Shown piece after piece: positions 7,783 through 18,400 of a DNA stretch of 51,037 nucleotides. Positions within the stretch are counted from its first letter, which is position 1; each line of letters opens with the position of its first letter. The notes beneath the pieces are model-generated. The model saw only the letters and a list, made by a program, of their open reading frames with translations, ran no database searches and had not been told where the DNA came from. A program made the translations under genes and the position numbers. The DNA comes from Candidatus Ruminimicrobiellum bubulum (GTDB taxonomy: Bacteria; Elusimicrobiota; Endomicrobiia; Endomicrobiales; Endomicrobiaceae). Location of the stretch: positions 1 to 51,037 of the forward strand of contig JAGCCP010000003.1 of assembly GCA_017651625.1 (NCBI GenBank). The letters are read 5' to 3'.

Positions 7783-9219
7783 TTATTTTCCTTGGTTTAC
7801 AAATTTTTTCGAAAGCCAAAACATACTTGCTCCAACAAGAATTAATGCAATTATACTGGAAAGAGTGTAACTTAAATTAAATCCTATTTTTGCATTTAAT
7901 ATGAAAAGCATATCTATATAAACAAAAAGTAAGCCAGGCAACAATGTAATAAAATAGTTCTTTTTATTTTTATATAAATATATCGTTGCATAGAAGAATG
8001 TAGGTAAAACTATCAACTGATTAACGAACATAAAATATCTCCAAACAAGAGCAAATCCGTCCGGTTGAGATTTTACCAAATAAAGTAAAAACATAACGGC
8101 ACAAAATACCGGAATATTTATTAAAAAACGTCCGGTAACTTTTGTTTGTTTTATTTTAAATGCATCCGACAATGTTAACCTTAATGCTCTTAAAGAAGTA
8201 TCTCCTGTTGTTATCGGCAATACTACTATTGCAATTATAACGATAAACGCCAAATAAGAAGGAACAAAATGTTCGGTAATAATTTGTATTGCCGGAATTT
8301 GACCTATAAATTTTTCGGGAACAATATTTAAACTGTAAACCGTCATTGATGCTGCAGCCCAAACCATAGCAATAAAAGATTCTACACACATCATCGCATA
8401 AAAAACTTTTCTTCCCTCTTTTTCGTGCTTAACCGTTCTTGCAATTATTGTTGATTGTGTGGAATGGAATCCTGATAACAGTCCGCAAGATATCGTCATA
8501 AAAAATATAGGTACCAAATAAAGTTTTTTAGGATGCATATTAAGATGAGTAAAATCTATTTCCCGTAAATTTACATCTTTTATAAAAAAGCCGACAACGA
8601 CAAGAAGTGTTCCGATAATTAAAATAAGTCCGAGTATAGGATAGAGATTTCCTATAATTTTATCTATCGAAAACATTGTTGAAAGCATATAATAAACTAT
8701 TATCGCACCGTAAATATATAAAATGGTATTGTTACTTAAAGAAAAATTAGAAACATGAAAAAACTTTGAAGCAATTAAATCTCCGGAAGTATAAACAAAA
8801 ACCACCGCTACAAGGAGCATCATTATCGCAATTATTCCGAAAAATATGTAATACCAGCTTTTTCCTAAATATTTTTGTATTAAGCCGGTTACCTGCATTC
8901 CGTTATTTCTCATGGATATCATACCTGCGGCATAATCATGAACCGCACCCATAAGAATACAACCAAGCGGAATTAAAAGAAATGCTATAGGCCCGAACAA
9001 AATTCCCTGTATAACACCTATAATCGGCCCCATACCGGCAATACTTAACAATTGTATCATTTGGTTTCTTTTGGTACTTAACGGAACAAAATCCACACCG
9101 TCGTTTATTGTATAGGCCGGTGTTGGTCTGTCATCCGGTTCAAACTGTTTTTCAACATATTTCGAATATGTAAAATATCCTGCAAATAAAATTACAAGTC
9201 CTGCTAAGAAAGTAATCAT
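7783..9219 (-). CDS. CstA family transporter (carbon starvation protein A)
   Basis: A polytopic membrane protein of 478 aa. Family signatures are RPTPAYTINDGVDFVPLS, IAGMGPIIGVIQGILFGP and GAVHDYAAGMISMRNNG. It is shorter than E. coli CstA (about 700 aa) and resembles the short clostridial type. CstA relatives import pyruvate or peptides; which one cannot be decided here. I chose the ATG at 9219 because GGAGC lies 6 bases upstream; a TTG at 9231 would itself lie in that ribosome site. The GNAT gene follows without a gap. A 7-bp tandem repeat and a palindromic repeat lie in its leader. Confidence 0.88.
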   Translation of the reverse strand: MITFLAGLVILFAGYFTYSKYVEKQFEPDDRPTPAYTINDGVDFVPLSTKRNQMIQLLSIAGMGPIIGVIQGILFGPIAFLLIPLGCILMGAVHDYAAGMISMRNNGMQVTGLIQKYLGKSWYYIFFGIIAIMMLLVAVVFVYTSGDLIASKFFHVSNFSLSNNTILYIYGAIIVYYMLSTMFSIDKIIGNLYPILGLILIIGTLLVVVGFFIKDVNLREIDFTHLNMHPKKLYLVPIFFMTISCGLLSGFHSTQSTIIARTVKHEKEGRKVFYAMMCVESFIAMVWAAASMTVYSLNIVPEKFIGQIPAIQIITEHFVPSYLAFIVIIAIVVLPITTGDTSLRALRLTLSDAFKIKQTKVTGRFLINIPVFCAVMFLLYLVKSQPDGFALVWRYFMFVNQLIVLPTFFYATIYLYKNKKNYFITLLPGLLFVYIDMLFILNAKIGFNLSYTLSSIIALILVGASMFWLSKKFVNQGK

Positions 9220-9238
9220 TTTTTGCTCCAAATAAAAA

Positions 9239-9273
9239 AGCTTACAGCTTAGAGCTTAAAGCTTATAGTTTAA
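9239..9273. repeat. 7-bp tandem repeat, five units
   Basis: The units are AGCTTAC, AGCTTAG, AGCTTAA, AGCTTAT and AGTTTAA, exactly in register. The array starts 20 bp upstream of the cstA ATG, next to its ribosome site. The units differ only in the last base, except for the fifth. Confidence 0.75.
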
Positions 9274-9288
9274 CGACTTTTTAACTAA

Positions 9289-9316
9289 TAGATTCCGTAT
9301 TAAGTACGGAATGACA
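9289..9316. repeat. REP-like palindrome, copy 2
   Basis: ATTCCGTA (9292-9299) and TACGGAAT (9305-9312) flank a 5-nt loop, with the same outer bases ATAG and GACAA as the copy at 6-36 and in the same orientation. It sits in the cstA leader. Confidence 0.6.
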
Positions 9317-9338
9317 AACAATAAAAACCAACAACAAG

Positions 9339-9344
9339 ATTATA
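9339..9344 (-). promoter_or_regulatory. candidate -10 box for cstA
   Basis: A TATAAT on the minus strand follows a T-run (TTTTTTTTGTATAATC), much like the thioesterase -10 context. There is no good -35 at 16-18 bp, and the T-run is also the tail of the giant-gene terminator, so this is tentative. Confidence 0.35.
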
Positions 9345-9345
9345 C

Positions 9346-9384
9346 AAAAAAAACAGGTAAAAGAATCATTTTACCTGTTTTTAT
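9346..9384 (-). terminator. terminator of the giant gene
   Basis: The stem AAAAACAGGTAAAA (9349-9362) pairs fully with TTTTACCTGTTTTT (9369-9382) around a 6-nt loop. On the minus strand it is followed by TTTTTTTTG. It can also work on the plus strand. It begins about 40 bp after the stop of the giant ORF. Confidence 0.85.
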
Positions 9385-9395
9385 CATTATGCATC

Positions 9396-9420
9396 TATTC
9401 TTCTAATCCTCCAATCTTCT
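9396..9420 (-). repeat. GAAGATTGG-type repeat after the giant-gene stop
   Basis: On the minus strand this reads AGAAGATTGGAGGATTAGAAGAATA-like units beginning 4 bases after the stop codon at 9425, in the sense of the gene. Confidence 0.65.
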
Positions 9421-9424
9421 GTCG

Positions 9425-12400
9425 TTATGCGGCAGCAAGCATTGCTCTGCAACCTGTAATAAGATCATCTTTTTTCTCTAAGGTTACTTGTTTATTTTTA
9501 TAATCGTCGCCATATATCAATATTATTTCTATTATAGTATTTATTGCAACATCCCTTCTTGCACTTTTTTCAGAATCAACTATTTTCCTTTCTGCCATTA
9601 TCTTACCTACAATATCTTCTTTAGTTCCGCTCATTTCTCTTTCTTCTTTATCATCTCTGGATTTATACATAAAATTCGTCCCGTTTTTATCACTGTTATC
9701 AAGTTGTAACATCAACATATGTCCTAACAATTTCTCTAAATTCTTATCTTTTAAACCGAACTCTTTATTCTGTTTCGACAAGGCAGTTTTTGCCAAAATT
9801 CTTTCTTTGATTATTTCCGTAAGCGGACCCTCTTTTAGATTTTTGCTTCTGCGAATAGTATTTAATATTATTCCTATTTCACTGTTTTCATCTATATTCA
9901 TGAGAAGAGAGTTTAATTTTATTTGTATATCTTCTTTCCTATATTCCTGTAACGGTTCTGATAAATTTAATTCAGGAATTTTATTGTAATCTATATTGTA
10001 TATTATCCTTTCCATATCTTCCGAAGTAAGTTCTCCCAATTTAAAATTCATTTTAATTTTGCCTAAGAATAATGCTGCAAATTCTCTTTGAACGGTTTTA
10101 ATATTCCTTTGTTTAACAAAATGTTCTATTAAAACATCTACACCTATCATTAATGGTTTATCCGAAGTTATTATTTCTCTCTCTATACTATCAGGATTTG
10201 TTAATATTTCCTTTATTTCTATTTCGTCTCCAACACCATAATCTTTTATTCTTATGCCATTTTCATCTCTTATTATTTCTCCGGATATTCCCATAGCCTC
10301 ATAATCCTGCACATCTTCATTTGTTCTGTCTATTTTATCCAAATAGATTTCTATACCGTTTTGTCTTAAATCGGATATATATTCTACACTTAAATTTAAT
10401 TTTTTGAATTGTGATTCTGTTATAACTTTTCTCATTCTTCCTTTTTCCAATGCTGTTTTCAACTTATCTAACTCTGTTTCGCCCATACTTTCTAATCCGA
10501 TTATCGTCTTTTGTCCGAACATTATTCCCATTGCTCTGTTTATTTCTAAGCACGACAACATAAAATCTTTTTCCTCTTGTTCAGTTTTTCCATATAATTC
10601 CATAGCACCTATTTCCAATAAACCTTCATTCAAACCTATTCCTTCTCCGTTTCTTACTATTATTCCATCCGTTTCTATTTCTCCGGTTATAGAAAGTATG
10701 GATTTTGCTTCTTCTTTTATTTGTTCCGTTTCGTGTATTGCTTTGGCTGTCTTTAATCTGGGAATACCTTTAGCGCCATAAACTAAAGTTCTACCTACTT
10801 TTATTTTGTATATACTTACACCATCTACTTTTATTCCGGTATTTATTAATTCATACTTATCTTTCAATTGCTCTATATCTTCAATAATATAAATATCTAT
10901 TAAATTTGATTGTTCTGACGGTTCAGCAGCTCTTTCCAAAATATCTACTAATTGTTCTATATCCGTCGATTTAACATCTTTATAATTTACAGCTACACGT
11001 TGTGCAATTTTTGACTTTATTCTCATAACAGCAGTTGCTATCTTATCCAACCTCAAAACAGATACAATATTGAACAAGGAATTATCGAAGATACTGCTAA
11101 CTAATTTAACCATATCAGCCTTAGATATTTTTAATTTTTGAGGATCCGGTAAAGCATCTTCTTTAAATTCGGGATCAAGATCCGAATACAAGATTATTTT
11201 ATCAGGATTGATATTATATCTTTCCATTAAAACATTTTTATGTTTTTGACTTACGACTATAAAATAGTTCGAATCGGCATGTTTTTTGGAAAATTCTTCA
11301 GAACGAAAACTTTCTATAAGATCCGGATCGACATCAAAATATTCAAGTATTTTTTTGTAATCTTCTCCCAAAGTAAGCATTGCATCAGTACTCTTTTCGG
11401 ACATAGGTAACAATCCTGCAGAAACCACGGAAATATTATCCACACCCAACTTTGATAATCTGTCTTCAAACAACAAATGAGAAACAGCGCTTCTGTTTAT
11501 ATTCGCCGTACATATAAAACATACCTGCCTTCTGTTATTTTCTTCAATATCTGATCTTAATTTTGATACTGCATCGGTGTTTTCTGTACTATTTTGTTTT
11601 TTGGAATATTCAAGTTCTCTCAACACTTCTACCGTCTTAACCATTCCGTCAAAAGACAATGAAAAGGTATTTTTGAAAAATTTTATTAATCCTTTACTTT
11701 CTAGCTTTGTGACTAAATTATTTTTTTTCATCATAAAATGATTAGGATTCGAAAGAAGTCTTTTCATTGTAGAAAGGAATCTCGTTTCATCTTCAATAGA
11801 ACCATCATCAGTAAAATATTTATTAAAGACATCTCTGCTTTGTATATTCAAACAATCGTATGTTCCGAAAACAAATACAACATGTTCCCATAATTCAGGA
11901 TGCTGTTGTATATATTCAAGTTCTTCTCTTGTTTTAAACGAATAATCATGTGAAAGTAAATTTCTCGGCAAGAAGAAAACTATTTTTTTGTTATATTCCA
12001 AAGTTAATGCTCTTACTTCATCCATATACTCTTCTGTTCTCTTTGCGGAATATTCCTTTCCGTAAAAATATTCATATCCTCTTTCCCAAGAAACCAAATC
12101 GTTTCTTTCGCAAATACCGCGAACTAAATTTACTTTTCTTTTCGATCCGTCAAAAATAGGAACATAACTTAATCCTAAAGCAAAGCCGAAACTATTTTCA
12201 ACAAATTTCATTTCATTTTCAAAAGATTGTCTGTGCATAAAATGGATATATCCACTTGGTCCTCTATACTTTTCAATTCCTTCATTATTTCTAAAATCTT
12301 TTCTCTTTAATTTACCAAGATATTTAACAAGATCGTAAATAGAAATAAATTGTGCACCGTTAAGTCTTGCCTGTTCTACAAAATCCGACGGGATTTCACT

Positions 12401-15400
12401 ATCTTTTATTTCTTTACTTAAATTTATCGGCTTTAAAATATCAGACAATGGATTATAGAACAATTTTACTTTTTCGGAAGTATCCATCATCGAGTCTACA
12501 TTGTCCATTTGAAGCAAATAATCTTTGTTATTTGTTAATACGGCAAAGAAATTCCATAAGAAATGAATTACGGCTCCCGAAACAACTGTAGATACTATAC
12601 CTATTGTAGAAGTTATTATGGTAATAATAAGAGGCGACATAAACACAAATTTCGATATAAAAGAAATATTATCGTATAATGCAGAGGATGTGACTCCCAT
12701 AGAAATTAGTCCTATACCTAAAGCCATCATTCTCAGTGCCGTAACGGTTAACCCCATTGATACCGATAATTTACTATGCCCTGACAAGAATTTTTTCGAG
12801 AAGAAAGAGTATCTTTCAATTTTTACACCTTTCAGTAAACCTTTGAGAGTGTATCTGTAATTGCTTGCTTTTTCATCTATAATTGCCATATCTTCAAAAG
12901 TAAGTTCTTTTTCGGTTTTACCGGTCTCCTTCAAATATTCTTTTTTATATTTTTCAAATCCCAATCTATATAATTCCTTAACCGTAGAATCACTTTGTAA
13001 TGCAACATCTGTAATCGAAACATTCTTTTCGGATTTTTTATAATCTTGTTCCAAATGATATAACTCCATATCTACTTTTTCTCTTAAAGTTACATCTGCT
13101 TTTCTAAATTTACTTTCGCCCACATTGTATTCTTCATTGAAATCGTATTCTCTTATCGGATTAAGAGTCATTATTTCAGTACTCTTACTGTCACCATTGA
13201 TCATAAGATGTGCGGATATTGCTAAAGTTTCTTTATCTTTATCAAGCTCTAATTCTTCAGATTTTGGTTTGTTGTAAACAGAAAAATCTCGTATATTCTC
13301 GTTTGTATCTAATTTAAGATATAATGCTACGGGTTGTTCAACTTTTCCCAAACTTCCGCGAAGTAAAGCATTCTTCAAAATTTCCTCTAAGAAGAAATCT
13401 ATACCATAATCCGTATATTGTGAATAATCTACAGAACTCTTGAAAATATCTGATACCTGGAATCTGTTTGAAATTAAAACTGATATTTTTTTATAAATAT
13501 CTAACAACTGACTAGGTGTTAAATCCGAAGTTTTAAAACCTTCTTTAAAGAAATGAAATACTATCAATTTTTTGTTTAATGCAGCATTTTTGATAAGATG
13601 ACAAATTCTATCAACATCATCATCGAGATATACATCAACAAAACCTTCTGTTCCCGTATCAGCATTTATATCCTTTATTTCTTGATCAGAAAAATTAACA
13701 TTATTTTCTTGTGATCCTTTTGGTGTTCCGTCAAATGCCAAATTACTGATTGTCACACCATCTTTAAACACTATACCGAAGACATCTCCGTTTTCATCAT
13801 AATTAACACTTTCTATACCATATAGAGAATACTCATCTTTAGATATTTCTTTTTTACCTTCTTCATTAAGTAAAATTTGATCACCTACGACATACAAAAC
13901 ATGTGTTTGTTCTGAATTTATATTTACAACTATATCTTGATTACCAAGTATTTTGGTATTTATTCCTACTTTACTTGACTCTATTATCTGATTTACAGGA
14001 ATAACTTTAACTTTTGTCTTCGCCTTTTTGCTTTTTGCGGTTCTTTGATTTTTATCTAACAATTCCATTAAATCATCTACAGACATAGGATTTTCCGTAT
14101 CAAAACCTTTAAAATTATCAATTAAATCCGTAAGTTTTAAATTTTTTATCGATGGATCTCTTCTCTTAAAAGCAATACCATGCAAAGCGGATATAAATTC
14201 GTGAGAAAACTTTGTTACTGTTTCGGTAGTAACATCCATACCTTGAACTCTATCATCTCTCGGGAAAGAATTATTTTTTATATTTTTTGTGGTTATTACA
14301 GGTATTGCAATCATGCCATCTTCCATATCTCTTGATGATGGGAACCAATATCTTGAGAAATGATGATGGACAATTTCACTACCGCCTGTTTTTACTTGTA
14401 TTTTTACTCTGTTTATATCGTATATATCAAAACCTCTTCCCGTATTGTCGGAAGGTAATTCCGGTCTTATTATTATTGGTCCTGCTCGTTTATCCGGAAT
14501 TATTCCTGCTACCAAAGTGTTTATCAAATATATTTCACCAAAATAACCTCTCAAATCCGTACATGTTGCTTCATAAAGTCTTTTTGAATATCTTTGTTCT
14601 ATATAAGATAACAAGTCTCCTAAAGTTGCATTGGGGCCTAAAGCCTTATCATAAACTCTCATAAATGTTTCTATTGCCATAGCAAACAATATCGGATGTT
14701 CTTTTAAATTTTCCATCAAACTCTTTTTAGGATCTATTGTAGTTCCGGTAATCTGTGAATTTTTGTTCTTTAATAAAGAAACAACGTAATCCGGCAATTC
14801 TTTACTAAAATCTATTCCTTCTACTTGCTCTTTAGATAAACCGGATCTTAAAAGAACATCTTTTATCTGTTGTTGATTTATTTCTAAAGAGCTATCAAAA
14901 GAATCTTTAGACTGTGCCAACTTTGTAAAACTTTTTATTATATCATCTAACGAATATCCCTTAGGCTGACGAATATCTTTATTGTTTACATGAGTATTTG
15001 TAGAAGAACCTGATGTTGTTTTTTTCGATTTGCTTGCTTTCTTCTTTTCTTTTTTGTTTTTCTTTTTAGATTTAGATGATTTTATTTTTTTAGAACTTGT
15101 TTTTGCCTTAGGATAACCATCATCTTCTTCATCAACATCAACATCTACATCTTCGTCTGTTTCCTTAACAACATTATCACCTTCTATCACTTCAATTTGA
15201 GAAACATATTCTTCATCTGAAATACTGCCGGATGTTGTTTCTGTTTCCGATTGAGAATCATCTGTTATTTGTTCTTCTTGTATTACTTCCAATTCCGAAT
15301 TATTATCAAGAGTTGTTACAGGTCTTACTTGAACGATGTAAATGATGTCATCTTTTATTAAAAATTCTATATCTACGGGAACCCCTTCAACTCGTTCCAA

Positions 15401-18400
15401 CCATTGCATTATTTTGGTTAATTTTAAAACCATATCGGAAGTTAAAGTTTCTTTTCCGGTATAGTTGCCGTCTATTTTTTCACCGCTTTCAAGATCAATT
15501 ACAAAAGAGTACGGAGTTTTTCTTCCGGAAACAATATCTTCACCGGTTCCGTTTACAACTTGTATGATTCCGTTTCCTTCAGAATTCTCACTCATTATAA
15601 TTCCTGCTTTATCTGATTCAACCCATTCTTCAATAAGAACTGCAGGTTTTATAATATTTCCGGAATTCATCATGTAATCTATTGCCCTTTGAGAGAAGAA
15701 AGATGATAACACATCTCTTATCGCACGAGGAATATATTCTACTTCGACTTCCCCATAACTTTCCGCTATTCCGGCCGCTGAATATGATTTCCCGTCTTCC
15801 CCTACTCCGGACGATCTTACTATGGATAATTTATTTTTGAGAGATTTTAGATTCTTTTTACCGATATATTCTTTTATTCTGCTGTTACTTATACCATTTA
15901 TTAAATCTATTATTTGAGATACAATTTCATCAAGTTTTTGTAAATCCTGTTCCGTATTATTTTTATTTTTTACAATAGATTCAAATTGTGAATATAAAGT
16001 CTTATATTCTTCGCCCAATAAATCTTCTAAAATCGTGTACTCTATTGCAATGCCGTTAGGAATTCTTACATTATCTATACCTGTTTCTCGTTTTAATTGT
16101 TCTACGGCTAAATATAATTTGGATTGATTTGCGGATTTTGTGCCTACTTTTGAAATATCAAGAGATTCTTTTTCTCCGAATCTATATACGTTACTGCTAC
16201 CGGAATGAGGTAAAAACCAGTTAAATTTTAATTCTATTTGATCAATAATTCTTTGTATTTTATTCGATGAAAGAACAACATTTAGACCTTGTTCATTATA
16301 ATCGTACAGTATGTCATTAATCCATGAATTATCGGCAGACTGATAATATATGTATTCGATAATTTTATCTATTACAGTGCTATTTTTATATCTGTTAATG
16401 AATTCCTTTACTTTCTCTGCATCTTGATTATCTATATATTCCTGTAATTCAAACAAAATATTTCCAACTTTTCCTTTTTTAAACAATTTACTTTCAAACA
16501 ACATCATTTTATTGTTTTGAGTATCTATTAACACTATATCATTTGGCTGCAGCTCTATTTCGCTTTCTTGCAGCTCTCTTGATTCCAATATTCCGCCTTT
16601 ATTAGTTTCCCCTTTAGGTTGATAAATTTTTATTCTCATTTTACCGTCAACTATTCGGGAATCGTTTACTATCATAGCTGTTTTTCCGTATTCTCTCAAA
16701 ACTATTCCTGCATGACTGGAATAAGAACCGCCCGTAAATAACGACATATCATATTGAACAGCATCCGTAACATTTTCAGGACTTGCATATTTATCGATAA
16801 ACAGACCTCCGTTATCTGCTTCGGCATTTACTGTTCCTATCGCACTTTTCAATTCTTTTGAACTTGATATTATTGTTCCATATGCTGTAGGAGTTGTCGT
16901 TTTTGCTATACTTTCTTTTAATCTGTTTCTGTAAGTTAAAAGTTCACCACTTGTAAAATTTTCGACGACATTTATAACATAATCTTCATTTTCTAATATT
17001 GATTTTAATTGTTTGAAATTTAAGCCTATTCTTCCTGTTTTAGTATTTATGCTACTTGGGAACCCAACTAGTTCACTTGAGCTATATCTTATTATTCCAT
17101 TTTTATCTGTTAGTGTAGTTACCGCTAAAAATTCTCCTTTATTTTTGCTTCCAAGTCTTCCGTCGGTTAACTTCATATATCCTGTTTTTACTACATATCC
17201 GCCTATTTGTCCGATAGTTCTAAATTGTAAATCTCGTTCAGGAATTTGTGAAATTATTGCACCTTGATTTAACATATCGGTTTCTTCTATCTGACCCGGT
17301 TCTTTATCGAGTATACTTTCCAAATTTTCTTTCATCATCGATATAGGATCATATTTGTAGTTTCTTTCCAGTTCACCTTTTTCATTTAGCTTTAAATATC
17401 CGATAGCAAAAGACTGTTCTACAGGTTTATTTATGTATTCATCTATCGTATTTTGACCAAGAGTTCTTACTTTTCTTTTAAATAAAAATCCTGCTTTAAT
17501 TTTTGAAAGCATGCTTGGTTCTGATTGAGGTACCGTCGGTAACTGTAAATAATTTAAAATTTTATTAAAAAATTTTACATCATTAACTCTTGTTTGAACA
17601 ATATTATTATCCGTAGATACAAAAAAGCATTTACGATAAAGATCCATTATTCCCATACTTGCGGTTTCTATTACTTGAATCGGAATATTTTCCCTGTATA
17701 AAGATGCAGCATTACTTAAAAGAATCATGGCTTTTTGTGCCATTTCACAAATATCGGTATCACCTGTTAACCCGAAATCTTTACTTACGTTTGAAACTAA
17801 ATTATATTCACCGTTATATAAATTTGTTAAAAAGCCGAAATTACTTAATATTCGTCTTAATGTTAAAATTCTTGATCTGCTTTGAGGTGTTTTTTCCGCT
17901 TCGGTAAAATCTATAAATATATTTTCGTTTTCTCTGTTAAAATCAATTAAAACTCTTGCGGAATGATCACCCAATAACCCGTTCCACAAGAAAATATTAT
18001 CCTTAATGAATATTTGAGAATTATCATAGGTCGAAAAATCCGGATTTTCAGCCAACAAAATCAATAATTTTTTAATATTCGGATGTATTTCGTTTTCAGA
18101 TAAATTGTATGCTTTGATAGTCCTGTCATCTTTTGTAACAAAAACATTTTGAACTTTGCTCATAGATAAACTTGCAGTACTTCTTATATTCTTAACAAAG
18201 TCCATATTTGCCTGTTGATGAATTCTGTTAATAAGCCTATGTATCGTAGTAATATCACCAACATATTTGCCTCTGCCGGTAGAAAAAGATTTTTGTTCGG
18301 TTATATTTGTTCTACCTTCTCTTATATCATCCAAAATATCGTTTAACACTCTTTTGAAATAAGATGCATCAGAAGAATTAAAAGAGGATAAACAACTTAT

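Noticed and set aside
9220-9231. TTG start for the CstA gene at 9231
   Set aside because: The TTG overlaps the GGAG that serves the ATG at 9219.
10404-10781. Plus-strand open frame of 125 codons opposite the giant gene
   Set aside because: Shadow of the giant ORF. No ribosome site, no motif, and composition like the complement of a coding strand. The same applies to other plus-strand frames inside 9425-29629 (for example 14287-14664 and 25125-25478).
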